NCBI GenBank assembly: GCA_003415625.1
Contig: PYIU01000002.1
Coordinates: 3,782,001-3,846,000, forward strand
Direction of reading: 5' to 3'
From: Aquanectria penicillioides
Taxonomy: Eukaryota > Ascomycota > Sordariomycetes > Hypocreales > Nectriaceae
DNA: 64,000 nucleotides
Shown piece by piece: positions 11,514 through 22,574 of the stretch. A program made the position numbers and the translations under genes. The notes beneath the pieces are model-generated. The model was not told where the DNA came from and did not search any database. It saw only the letters and a program-made list of their open reading frames with translations. How positions within the stretch are numbered: the first letter of the stretch is position 1; every line of letters begins with the position of its first letter.

Positions 11514-13393
11514 TAACCGACGTAACGTCTTGTTGCGCAAGCAAGGTCAAGATACAACCTTTTATATTCGAAGGCCGTCCTAGTTCTTCATTCCTTTATC
11601 TTCTTATTCATCTTCTGCTTCGAAAATCATCGCTTCTCGCCTTGAGGTAAAGCGCAATAGTTTGACATTTCTCATAGCCGGTTTTTTTTACACTTTTTTG
11701 AGGGGAGAGGGAACACCGACATACATACATACACGGGCATGGATGATGCTGGTTTCGGCCGATCGGGCGGCCCACCAGGACGTGATGGTTCGAGAGTTTT
11801 GTTTCATGTTCCTTGGATGAATCAACACTTGCGGTGGTGGATTTTGCATGACTATGGTTTCGCTTCAGCTGGAGTTTGGGAGGCAGAGGAACAGGTGTTC
11901 TGGGGAAGAAAAGAAGGCGCGGAGGAGAGAGCAAGCCTGCCAATTTGTGTGACACGAGGCGGACACAGCCCAATGACGACGATTGATGAAACTGATTCTT
12001 TTTTCTTTCCCATCTTCACTTCACACTTTAGTTTTCAAACAAAGCTCCAAGATTCATTCAACTGTGTGGTTTACTCCCCATCTCGCTTCGCTTGTGCGTG
12101 TGACATATTCATCGATGCGTTCTCCGGCTTGCATCGTGGTCGAGAAATAGGCGACGGGGGAAACAGTCATTTATGTTGCCCTCCTCCGCAATCAACTGGC
12201 AGTGATGACTTCTCCCCGAGGACATTGGGTGTGCATTTGGTTTAGCTCAAGTGCAACCCTGGGCCTAATAAATACCACACGCACGGCGGCCGGCCTCACT
12301 ATCGTCGCCTGTCAGCCATAAAGTCAACCTGGTATGGCTGGATTGGGCCTCGGCCAGTCCAATCTGCCGGCACGACTCTAGCGGCACCCAAAATCGGTTT
12401 CGAGGACACCAAGCGACCGACCGGGCTCTTTGACCTCGTCCGTTGTTTTCGCCTGGCCCTGTCGGTTCGGTGGCATGAAAAAGGAATAAGAAAAACGGCT
12501 TTGCATCCACTCCATGGTGAGTCTCCAAGGAGTTCTTTCTATCAGACGGCAGGGCTTCGCGCAGAATCATTCTCTTGGAGCAGTAGTTCCCCGTTCGCCA
12601 GCAATAGCACCTGGGTAGCATGTATGTACTCGGTCACCAATCTCATGCAAACGCTAATTAATGCCAGATGCCGCATCGGGGCAAGATTCGCTGCCGTACC
12701 TTACTTGAGATAAAGTACGTGCTGGAACCCAGAGATCTGACTAGCTGGGATCGGTCAGACCAGGCTGAGCTGGTGTCGACTGCTGATTAGCCCGCAGATG
12801 GTCTCATGGTGGGGAGAGCTTCAGCTGTGCTTGGGTTTTTCGGGCCCCCGCCGCCATGATTGTCCGCCTCAGCTCCCAGCTCTTCCCAAGTTCCCAACTC
12901 TTTTGACGCCGACCCCACGCGCCAACGGGGAGGCCAAGGGTTTCCTCGCAGACCAAAGGGTTCAAGGGTCTAAGCCTGGCCAACGAGACCCCCAGACGCG
13001 AAGTGAAGCCTGCAATCCCTGGGTTGCTGTGGCTCTTTGGCACTTTGGTCCTGCGCATGGCCTCTTGGAATAGGTAATAGTACAGCTCCAGACCCCGCCC
13101 CCCACCACCCACGCGTGGCCCACCGCCCGCGCGAACCCAACCCATTGGATGCTTTTGCTTTTGTTCTGCGACAGTTTGAAGCCCCTCCTGCTCTTGCGCC
13201 TGTTCCGGCTTGGCTTTCCTCTCACCTCCTTTTCTCGTCCAGTTCCCCTCTTGACTTGAGCTCGAGCTTCTCGCCCAACACCTCCTCTTCATTCTCATTC
13301 TCACTCTCTCCCCTTTGTCAGCCATTGTCGCCTCCCTCTTGAATCCCCAGCCGTTCCCCTCGATACCTCCTCGGTGCTTACCCACCCGCGGCT
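11514..13393. other. Intergenic region between the SNNIV protein and the PLC-like gene
   Basis: No gene is supported. The left part is probably 3' UTR and terminator sequence (T-rich around 11680-11700, short ACAT repeats around 11721-11735). From about 13180 to 13390 the sequence is CT-rich and probably forms the leader of the PLC-like gene. Confidence 0.45.
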
Positions 13394-14811
13394 ATGGCTA
13401 ACCTCACGATCCGCAACCTGACCGTCAACCCCATAGAGCTCATCTCGGTCGAGCGCTTCGAAAGCGGCAAGGTTCGCACCGGCGATGTCGTCTCCAACGT
13501 CACCGGCAAAATCTCCAGCTTCCTCAATGCCACCCAGTTCCAGGCTCACGAGACACGAGCCCAGGGCGATGCTATCCACAAGGAGGACACCAGCGTCCAC
13601 GTCGACCCATTCAGAGCCAACGAGACCAATATCCGAGCCGCCGACGAGGGCAAGGAGGTTATTCGTCTCACCTTTAGAGTCAAGGACCACAATTACGAGG
13701 TCGATGTTCCAAGCCCAACCAGCAAATCGTCTGTCTTGAAGAAGCTTGACGATGGTGGCGATCAGGAGCTTACTGCTGTCTACACGCCCAACGGTGCATT
13801 CCTCGCCATCTTCTCCTCCGCTCGTCTCAACGCTTGGATGAGTGAGCTTCACAATGACTGGCCCCTTCCAGTCCTTTCCATTCCCGGAACTCACAACGCC
13901 GCCACCCATCACAAGGCTCTCCCTTCTGTCCGCTGCCAGGCCGTCAGCGTCACCGATCAGCTCCGCAATGGCGTTCGTTTCCTCGATGTCCGTCTCTCAG
14001 CAAACCCAGACAATGATGAGCTCACCATCGTCCACGGCGCCTTCCCCATTTCCCTCACCGGAGACAAGCACTTCAAAGACTTCCTTGAGGATCTTTACAA
14101 GTTCTTGGAGGAAAACCCCAGTGAGACCATCATTCTGAGCCTCAAGCGCGAGGGCACCGGCAAGGGCACCGACCAGCAGCTTGGCAAGTACCTCAAGCAT
14201 AGCTACGTCGACAAGAGACGCGAGTTCTGGTGGACTGAGCCGAAGGTTCCCAACCTGGGTGAGGCCCGTCGTAAGATTGTCATCGTTCGTCGCTTGGCCA
14301 TCGACGACGACATGCACAGAGAGTGCTGGGACGGTCGTGGATGGGGCATTGATGCCTCTGCCTGGCCCGACAACTGTGAGGACGGTAAGAACGGCACTGG
14401 CGAAATTCGCGTCCAGGATTTCTACGAGGTCACTGAGACCCAGAATGTTGAAAAAAAGGTGGAGTTCGCCCGCCGTCAGCTTGAGCGTGCTGCCGAGATA
14501 AACTACCTCCTTCCAGGGATGGAGGGCCACCACGACGGCCAGGAGAGGCCTCCTTTCTTCGTCAACTTCCTCAGTGCCAGCTACTTCTTTAACGCTAACT
14601 GTTGGCCCGAACGTGTTGCAGCCAAACTCAACCCCTCCATGGTCGAATATCTATGTATCCGTCACGGCGAGGGAGGCAAGGGCCCCAAGGCCTCCAGGTT
14701 GGCACAGGTGGCACAGGTATCGTCGTCACCGACTGGTGTGGTGCCAATGAGGATTGGGACCTCATCCGATGCATTGTCGGAATGAACGCCAGGCTACTGC
14801 ACAAGCAATAA
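13394..14811 (+). CDS. PI-PLC X-domain phosphodiesterase, one likely 1-base deletion
   Basis: Fungal member of the PLC-like phosphodiesterase superfamily with a phosphatidylinositol-specific phospholipase C X domain. After an N-terminal beta-rich region (residues 1-140) comes LSIPGTHNAATH with His167, then GVRFLDVRLS, and IVHGAF with His214. These are the two catalytic histidines of bacterial-type PI-PLC. Later motifs include ETIILSLKREG and FVNFLSASYFFNA. The frame at the start runs to a stop in unrelated sequence, while the next frame carries the expected ending GTGGTGIVVTDWCGANEDWD up to the stop at 14811. Adding one base to the C4 run at about 14683-14686 gives 473 codons and reads through smoothly. 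No signal peptide is evident, so it is probably intracellular. The substrate is not shown by the sequence. Confidence 0.88.
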
Positions 14812-16568
14812 ACCACCAGCCATCATTCTGTTGCTCGATGAGATCATTGGGGTGTTGATTGGTTGGTGTGATCCATTGGATATTACGTTGAATGGGTTGG
14901 ACTACAGAGCTCTTACACTATAGCTTGTAGTACGGCCATGCTTTATATAGTGCAGTCACATATGACACCATGATAGATACGATTTAAGAGATCAAAAGAG
15001 TTTTTTTTTTTTTTTTCATCCGTCTATGGTTTTTGCCTCGCGTTGCGAGCATTAAAATCTGACCTTCAAGGTTAGCCTCTTGTCTTGATGCTAAGTGATG
15101 AAAGAAAAGGCAATAAAAGAACCATGTCAGTTCTCCAAGGTGAATTGGTTGTTCGTCACGATGAACTCAGATAGAGCTAATATGTGAAATCATCATATGG
15201 CAGGGGAGGGTTGGGGTGTGCTTTGTGAATTATGCTGCTTACCATGTAATTGAATTGGAAGTTCAGAAAATTAATCTTGTACCTATTTGCCAGATAGACA
15301 GTCAGCATCGACCACGTTTGAGCAAGCCAAACAAAATAAGACAACAATCTGAGGAACGTCAGTCATGGCCACTCAGGTTAGGTTCTGGCAGATAGTGCAT
15401 ACCGATCAATCAGAAGGTGTTAAGTTTGTTCATGTCCCAAGCAATCCGAGGATTGTTGAGTCAAACAGTGTGAATACGATAGAAACAGCTCATCACGATC
15501 GAATCGTAGAAGAAAAAATTTTCTCTAGGTACCTGAATTCTCGCCCAGTCAGCCACGCAAGTTCCCAAGCCAAGCATCAACAAGAATCCGGTCCGAAAAA
15601 CCACAGTCAGGTGACGAAGTGTCAACAAGAGGTCCCGCCACACTCCCACCACAAGGATTTGTACGTCCTTGCTTTTCTAGGGCGAGAGGCTTTGGTACTC
15701 GTTTATGTCCGCCCGTTCGTTCAAATCTTCATCATACAGTGGAGACTCTAATAGAAGAAGAATAAGTGTAGAAATTTACCTGTCACGGAAGCATGTTAGC
15801 AGATGTGACAACCAAAAGCAGTTACAAAAATGCATAGTTTGATCTCCAATCAGACAAGGCTGAAACTTAAACAACAGTATCGACATTGTGTATTAAGAAT
15901 GAGGAATCCCTAAGGTGTCGTTTTGATCATCATATGGAGGGGGAAGTGAGTGATGAGAACTAGGGAAAGTGTGTGCACCAACCTTTTGGAAAATGGGGAG
16001 CGCGCAGCGCGTCACGTCACACAAAGGAAATAAACCACTAGAAGACTTGAGAATTATCAGCAAAGATCCTTTTCAAAATCCTGACGAACGTGGCTTGCGA
16101 AGCCTTTCTCAGGGTAATTCTAGATATGCTAACCACCATTGTGCTGGTCTGGATGTAAAGTTTCATCACAGAAGGCCTGACGAGGATAGAAAAGAAAATG
16201 ATGTATGCCTTACCTAGAAGCAATTGGAATATGTGCGGCCCATGGTGGGTGATGCACTCGCATCTCGCACCTGAGCTTGGTGTGAGAAGAAGATGTTGGA
16301 GAGGAAGGAAAAGAAACCGAAAATTTCTTGATGAAAGAAGATATGGCTGCTGACTGTACATTTACGCTAATCCGTTTATGGGTAGACGTGCCCCGCAATC
16401 TCGGCCAGGGCAGATGCGTGGCGGTGCAACCCGAGATCCTCCGCCATTAACGTGTGGCGAATGTTGTCACCGCATAAAGCCCGTCAAGTCCCGTACGGGT
16501 GCCTGAGAGTGCAACTCCGCATCTTACACTCCAACTCTGTTGGAACGGAATCAACACATCTTGTCAAA
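14812..16568. other. Intergenic region between the PLC-like and mitochondrial-type genes
   Basis: AT-richer than its neighbours, with a T16 run at 15001-15016. A 128-codon ATG frame (15365-15751) has no recognisable motif and its composition resembles the surrounding DNA, so I do not call it. No tRNA or other RNA gene was seen. Confidence 0.45.
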
Positions 16569-17879
16569 ATGGCGTCTTTGGGGGCGTTGTGGGGTCCTAC
16601 GACCCGACGGCTCCTCCGGATCGCCGTGGCCAAAACCACAACTGTGGTTCGCGCCAAGCTGGCCATCGTAACGCGGCCGCTACAGACCGAATTCAGGAAT
16701 CTCAGCTTCAAGACCGCTCGACTTGCACGTCAACCAATCCACCCTGTTGCGGTTCTCCGACAGCAGAAACGCCATCCTAGATGGTTCTCGACGACCGCGG
16801 TCCATAACTTTAATCGTGTTGCGAAGAGGTTCATCAGCACCGAATCCAAGTCAACCCGCTTCGATCGATCTAAGTTCCCAGCGTCCAACACCTCTCGACG
16901 GGTTGGGCAATTCTCCGGCCGAGCTCCTTTCGCCAACACCCTTCGACCCAATTTGACTGGTGGCGCATTGCCTCGATCTGCTGGTGGATATAGCTTGGGA
17001 GGAGGTGCTCGCTACTTCTCGCACACTCCGACAGCTCCAGCTCAAGTGGTCCAGAATGTCTCCCAGGCGATGAGGGCCTTCTTCCTCTCGGGCCAGAAGC
17101 TTCAGTACGATGGCCTTGGTCCCCGAGGCGAGCGGCAGTACCGTGCCGTCTCGCCCGTGGAGTATGAGGCGATGCAGAAGTTCTCAGCCTTCCCATCAAA
17201 CGCCCCCGGCTCTTTCATCGATTTCAACCTCAGCCCCACCGTGACCGCCCTCAGCCCTCTGGCCGCTGCGGTCCCTGTTGCCTCTGAGACCGCCGGTTTC
17301 AAGGCCGAGGCCAAGGTTCCCGGTGTTACCCTCAACACCGAGGGATTCCTTGATGTTCTCTCGGCTGACTTTGGTCGGGCATTGAAGGATTTAGCAGCCA
17401 TATACGCAGACCTTCGGCGACTTGCCATGTTAGGTGATCTCCCAGTCCATTTAGAAAAGCAAAATTTGCTCCGAGTTCGCTTCCCCGGTGTGGATATTGA
17501 GACCCTTGAGCGACTTTGCGATGACATTGGGATTCAGCGCGGCATTGTTGGCGAAGACGCCCACTTTAATGTTGCAGAGGGTGTTCCCATGGCCCTCAGG
17601 TTCCCATTTGCACCAGACGCCCCCAAGTCTTTTTCGATTCGATCCGTGGAGGGGTACGCCTGGGATGAAGCCTCATCGGAGGATGATGACTTTGTCCGAG
17701 AGGCCTTCGTGGATGAGATGGTCGAGAACCCGTGGCTTTCTGACCCCGAAGGTTATGAGACAATGTCCCATCCTCTAAGCTCCAACTGCAATATCTCGGA
17801 AGACTATGAAGGCCTTGAGGGGATTTATAGGTTCCTAGAGGAATGTGACCGGGCTAAAGGACGAGTCGGTCGAATCTGA
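16569..17879 (+). CDS. Mitochondrial-type conserved fungal protein of unknown function
   Basis: Single exon, 436 residues, starting at the ATG at 16569 (context CAAAATGG). The first 130 residues are very rich in Arg, Ser and Thr, almost free of acidic residues, and contain RWFSTTAV and RFISTES, typical of a mitochondrial presequence. Conserved-looking blocks follow: GRAPFANTLRPNLTGGALPR, GGARYFSHTP, QVVQNVSQAMRAFFLSGQK and ALKDLAAIYADLRRLAMLGD. The C-terminus is acidic. I recall database entries for this Pezizomycotina family named 'casein kinase II beta 2 subunit'. This protein has no CK2-beta zinc-binding cysteines or acidic loop, so I do not transfer that name. Its function is unknown. Confidence 0.85.
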   Translation: MASLGALWGPTTRRLLRIAVAKTTTVVRAKLAIVTRPLQTEFRNLSFKTARLARQPIHPVAVLRQQKRHPRWFSTTAVHNFNRVAKRFISTESKSTRFDRSKFPASNTSRRVGQFSGRAPFANTLRPNLTGGALPRSAGGYSLGGGARYFSHTPTAPAQVVQNVSQAMRAFFLSGQKLQYDGLGPRGERQYRAVSPVEYEAMQKFSAFPSNAPGSFIDFNLSPTVTALSPLAAAVPVASETAGFKAEAKVPGVTLNTEGFLDVLSADFGRALKDLAAIYADLRRLAMLGDLPVHLEKQNLLRVRFPGVDIETLERLCDDIGIQRGIVGEDAHFNVAEGVPMALRFPFAPDAPKSFSIRSVEGYAWDEASSEDDDFVREAFVDEMVENPWLSDPEGYETMSHPLSSNCNISEDYEGLEGIYRFLEECDRAKGRVGRI

Positions 17880-19105
17880 TTTTTTACCATGGATTTTGGG
17901 GGGGGGGGGGGGGGGGGCAAACTATGATGATCCACACTCTTTTGTACAATTTTGAGACGATACCAACTACCTAGGCTTTATAGCAAGAGCCAACTATCAA
18001 TTGAATTTCCTTGCGTTTTGTCAGATACGATCGTATTCAAACAGAAATGCCGTGCTTACTCACCAAGACTCACATGTGGTTCATTCATCACGTCATTATC
18101 GTTGCCACTGCCAGGCCCCGTAGACTTGTGGCCCGATCAAGCAGATCAAAGTCGGCTCAGCGCCGTTTTTCTTCCATCAAAGGCCAGCGAATTCAGCATG
18201 CTATTGGGTCTCTGCCTTGGGTCCCGTTGATCCAGACTCTTTGGGCTTCCCTTGATTCCCCGATGGGGTGAAATTCGTTGATTGAGGAGGGGATGACGGA
18301 GGCTTGGTATCCAGCAACGTGGTCTTTGTGGAAAGGTGCTGGAGCAGCATGCCGAGTGAAAACATCTGGGCACATCTTGTCTGGCATTCGTCGGCGTTAG
18401 GCGAGTCCATGGTTGCAGTGTTTCCACCCGTTGTTTGATGCAGCTGGTGAGTTTCGTTGGTGTTGGCTTGACCCAGTCACTGGAAGTCGCTATGAAATAG
18501 CGAGAATCGCTGGCACGGCGCTGCTCAAAAGTGGGTGTAAGTGCCGCTAGCCTCAATATAGCGGGGTCTGGCAGCTATGAAAGCTTCGCCGCCCCGGGAG
18601 CTGATTGAAGATGAATACCTCGTCATTCACAGACACCTTGTATGCGCTATTCAACCGAAACGTAGCTACTTCTAGAGCGAATGACAGCTTCTAAAGAGTG
18701 TACTGCAGGAGGGATTGAGAAATTCTTGGTCGCGTTGTTGCAGGCCTTCTGTAGGCGGGGTTAGGCGTGAACATTGATGTGGCGGGGGAGGGACGTTGAA
18801 AACCCAACAACAGCAGTATCATGTAGAAAATACCCGATCGATATAAATACTGGTTGCAATTCAGATGGCCAACGATGGCTTGTGGCCTTCGGTATCACAG
18901 GGTTGGTCCTGTTGAGTGTTGATACAATGGGTTGCGGTTACTCCATTCACCAGCTCACTGGAAATCAAGCGGCCAGTCCCAACCTCAAATTCTGCTGCCT
19001 TAACTCACTCACCCGCGTCATATCCACCTTCACATTCTGGCCATGGCCCATAAGCCCTGCGCTCCCTCTTGAAATATCTTGATCCTACTAGCCTCGGGCT
19101 TCGCC
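17880..19105. other. Intergenic region upstream of tubulin cofactor E
   Basis: It begins 18 bases after the stop with a G20 run. No gene is supported; overlapping frames on both strands between 18140 and 18560 have no recognisable motif. The last 300 bases before the TBCE start are probably its promoter. Confidence 0.45.
17898..17917. repeat. G20 homopolymer just after a stop codon
   Basis: Twenty consecutive G residues in the probable 3' UTR of the mitochondrial-type gene. In RNA such a run can form a quadruplex. Confidence 0.95.
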
Positions 19106-20940
19106 ATGGCTTCATCACGCCGCGTCGGCCACCGCGTCTCCTACGATGGCGCCCTTTGTACGGTGAGGTATGTGGGAGAGGTTGAGGGCACTACAGGCAC
19201 ATGGCTCGGTGTGGAATGGGACGACCCAGCACGCGGCAAACACAACGGCTGCCACAAGGGCGTCCGCTATTTCACTTGTAACACTCCTTTTATGTCTTTT
19301 GTCTTACCTTCGGTCGCCCTAATCGTTCCGTTCCAGGCGTTTCAAAGTCCCCTATCGCTGCATCCTTTGTGCGGCCCACGCGTCCAGCCGACCCGGCTCG
19401 CCACTTTCTTGAGGCCGTCAACGTCAAGTACGCGTCTGAGTACACCCTTCCAGATGGGCGGAGGGCAGCCGAGGAGATTGTTTTCTTCGGGAAGCGCGCT
19501 GAGGAGGTCGGCTTCGAAAAGATTCGCCGCAAGCAGGCCAACATTAGTGAGCTGACTGTCGTCATCGTCGATGACCTGCAAGTAGCCAGCGCCCGAGCAG
19601 AGGGCGAGCCAGAGGGTGTCATTCACAACACATGTCCTAAAATTACACAACTTGGCCTCAGTCGAAATTTGTTTGACCGGCTAGACACAGTGGCGGATAT
19701 CTGCCGCGAGCTCCCGGCTCTCAACAGTTTGAGAATGAAGTACGTCCGCCCGGCTGACCCCGTCACAAACGACGAACAAGCAGCTAACACGCAACACAGT
19801 GGCAACCGGTTTCAGGGAATATTAGAGGACGATTCTGAAGGCTCGTTTAATGGCATCAAGGAGTTGTTCGCTGAGGAGACCTTGATGAGCTGGGAAGAGC
19901 TATGCCATGTGGCTCGCAAATTCCTATCGCTGGTAAGCCTGGTTGCCGGTTCTAACCAATTGCACTCTCTCCCCGCCGTCGACTACGGCACCCTATCGTC
20001 CACATTGACATCGCTTACTCTCGAGTTCAACGATTTCACGACTCTAGCGGACCTTAGCTCTCTCGCATCTCTCACTAAACTTCGCAACCTACATCTCAAA
20101 GGGAACAGCATTGCCTCGTTGGCCCCGGAAGGCATTGAGCCGCCCGTCTTTTCTCCCACCCTAGAGCATCTTGACGTGTCGTACAACAACATTCAAAGCT
20201 GGATGTTTGTGGATGACCTTCCGAAACACGTTCCCGGTTTGAGAAGCCTGCGGATCAGCCACAATCCCGTTTACGACGCTAGTGACATGGATGAGAATTC
20301 GTCTTCCTCGGAAGAATCTCACATGTTCACCATTGCGCGACTTGGGGGGCTCAAATCGCTAAATTTCAGTCAAATTACAGTAGAAGATCGCACCAACGCA
20401 GAAATGTTCTATCTTTCACGAATCGGAAAACAACTGTCGGCCGTGTCAGAGACGGAGGAGGCAGACATCATCACACTTCACCCTCGCTATCAGGAGCTCT
20501 GTGCCATATACGGTGAACCTCTTGTTATTCGTCGACTGGAGGTCAACCCAGCATTTCTTGACGCAAGGCTTATCAATGTCGGATTTCACCTTCTGGATGA
20601 AGAGAAGGTCGCCAAGATTCCCAAGTCCTTCGATATCTATGCTGTAAAGGGTATTGCAGGAAAGCTGTTTGGTATTGCCCCTCTTAAAGTGGTATTGATC
20701 TGGGAGACTGGAGAATGGGACCCAGTAGCCGGTTTTGACGATCAAGAAGGTGACAGCAGTGACGAGGAGGAGGCGGAAGAGGAGAGAGAACGACAGGGGA
20801 TAGATACACATGCAACGGAAGATATTTCGGGCAAGCCGGGACGGTGGGTGAAGAGGGAGGTTGAACTGAAAGACGGCCCTAGACAGCTCGGGTACTGTGT
20901 TGACGGGCTTGATGCCAAGGTCCGCGTCGAAGCGAGATAG
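19106..20940 (+). CDS. TBCE: Tubulin-folding cofactor E (CAP-Gly, LRR, ubiquitin-like)
   Basis: Chaperone that binds alpha-tubulin and helps form or take apart the alpha/beta dimer in the cytosol. Exons: 19106-19277, 19337-19739, 19800-20940, giving 571 residues. The N-terminal CAP-Gly domain (residues about 6-58) has WLGVEWDDP and GKHNG, the family groove motif. Leucine-rich repeats follow (LTSLTLEFNDF, LRNLHLKGNSI, LEHLDVSYNNI). The C-terminal part (IAPLKVVLIWETGEWDP) matches the ubiquitin-like domain, followed by an acidic insert. The intron 19740-19799 is 60 nt, a multiple of three and free of stops, so the frame is open through it. It has a GTACGT donor, a GCTAAC branch site and a CAG acceptor, and its removal restores the LRR text MNGNRFQGI. 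Retention would add 20 residues that look unlike the domain. Confidence 0.92.
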
Positions 20941-21128
20941 AACATACCCGTTGTCTCTTGTTTGTCACTAGGCAAACCGAACGCCAGCACTGACCTCCCA
21001 CATGGTTTCAGCAAACACCCAGTTCCCGTCCACATATGCTTTGGTATAAGATTATGTTATTTACCCTTCATGATTTCAAGTCCTCTCCCTCAAATTCCTC
21101 CCTACCATCAACACCAAATCTCGCCCAC

Positions 21129-22031
21129 ATGCCTCCTCCAAAGCCACTCTTCTTTCTTGTACGTCCGGGGCTCGAGCGACTCACCTCCATGGGTGAGCTC
21201 ATCGTCGAGCCCGGAACTATGGTTCCTCTCATCCCAATCGATCTGCTGCCAGAATGGGTTGAAGTGGCCGGCATCCCTCGACAGCTCCGACCAGATCAAA
21301 CGGCCGAAATGATAGATTTGGGGTCATTCCATGCTGAGGCTGATTTTTACCAACTCAAGTTTCTTCACCCTAGCGAAGGCACAGAAAGTCAAGACGAGAC
21401 GAGTGACGACACAAATGAATCTGTTGTCCTCTCGCCAGAACACAGTCCCAACACCAATGACTCCGGGTCACGCATTGGAAGCATGGCTTTCACGAAGAAT
21501 AAACCAACACCCTCGAAAATGCCAACTAAAGGACTTGCCTCAAGTCGTCACAACCCGTCCAATAACCGCACAAGCACCTCACGATCGGCGTCGCCCACCC
21601 CGCAAGGCATCGAAAAATCTACAAGAACAACGACCAGGGCCCCTGTTCATTCATCCTTCTGTCGTCATTGGTGCCAGCACGGAACGTGTAAATGGGGTGT
21701 ATCATGCCGGTATCAACACGTCATGCCCACCACTATCGAAGGTCTCGAATTCGTCGGCTTGAGGGACTTTCCCGACTGGTGGCTTGCTGCCATCGGTGTG
21801 TTGCCTATGCCGCCTAAGCCCGAGCCATCCAACACAACATCGAAAAGGCCAACAAAAAAGAAGAGGCAGAGGAAGCCAGTGGCACAAGCAGCAAAAAAAC
21901 GGGGTGTGCCCCTGGAAAATAAGAACATGGAGTATGAAGATGGGGAACCTGAGTTGGGTGGAGAAACCGAGGATGAGTATCATCCAGGCTGCTTCTCCAA
22001 TGACACAGATGATGACTTGATCGAGATTTGA
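21129..22031 (+). CDS. Single CCCH zinc-finger protein
   Basis: Single exon, 300 residues, starting at the ATG at 21129 (MPPPKPLFFLVRPGLERL). The N-terminal 70 residues form a hydrophobic, conserved-looking block (GTMVPLIPIDLLPEWVEVAG). A Ser/Thr-rich linker follows. The finger FCRHWCQHGTCKWGVSCRYQ, completed by His, fits C-x8-C-x5-C-x3-H. Beyond it come IEGLEFVGLRDFPDWWLAAIG, a Lys/Arg cluster that could be a nuclear signal (RPTKKKRQRK), and an acidic tail ending DDDLIEI. CCCH fingers of this spacing usually bind RNA; the target is unknown. The gene lies only 188 bases after TBCE on the same strand. I recognise the domain but not a named orthologue. Confidence 0.82.
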   Translation: MPPPKPLFFLVRPGLERLTSMGELIVEPGTMVPLIPIDLLPEWVEVAGIPRQLRPDQTAEMIDLGSFHAEADFYQLKFLHPSEGTESQDETSDDTNESVVLSPEHSPNTNDSGSRIGSMAFTKNKPTPSKMPTKGLASSRHNPSNNRTSTSRSASPTPQGIEKSTRTTTRAPVHSSFCRHWCQHGTCKWGVSCRYQHVMPTTIEGLEFVGLRDFPDWWLAAIGVLPMPPKPEPSNTTSKRPTKKKRQRKPVAQAAKKRGVPLENKNMEYEDGEPELGGETEDEYHPGCFSNDTDDDLIEI

Positions 22032-22574
22032 CATCTCCTCTGGTGCGAGGCTCTTCTCCATCCTACAACATCCATGGGGCAATCATGCACATCACTGCCT
22101 CAGCCGAGAGAAGAAAAATCCAATCCTCGCCATGGGCTTCATCCCCAGGCTACTTAACTCCGGGTGTCGATGTGCGATGGCAGCGAGCAAATATCTCGGG
22201 AGAGCATACGCGGGGAGTCGGCTGAATGGGGTTATGCCTCCGATTTACTTATCTCCTGGCATGTTAGTGGGTTCGTGCGTCGGGATTGCGCCAATGTGTG
22301 AATTGTCGGCTTTACTTAAGCTTTGTGGATGTAAATCCGAAGATCCCCTACATGGATGCACATTGGCGAAACGCGGGCGGCGCGGCGTGTCCATTGCAAT
22401 GATGAATTGGAGTTAGGAGTTAAGAATGCAATAAATAGTCGAAAATAGATACATAAAAGGCTGGGAGTTTCCTATGTCGTGTGCACTGAATCATTCGCCA
22501 CCAATATTCACATTCATTGATTCTGATTACCGCCCTCGCCTCATTTACTTGGTTTGCATCACAAAATCGCGACG
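22032..22574. other. Short intergenic region before the AKR gene
   Basis: About 540 bases with no supported gene; probably the 3' UTR of the CCCH gene followed by the AKR promoter. Confidence 0.4.

Noticed and set aside
15365..15751. 128-codon ATG frame in intergenic DNA
   Set aside because: No motif, and composition like the flanking non-coding DNA. Kept only as a remote possibility.
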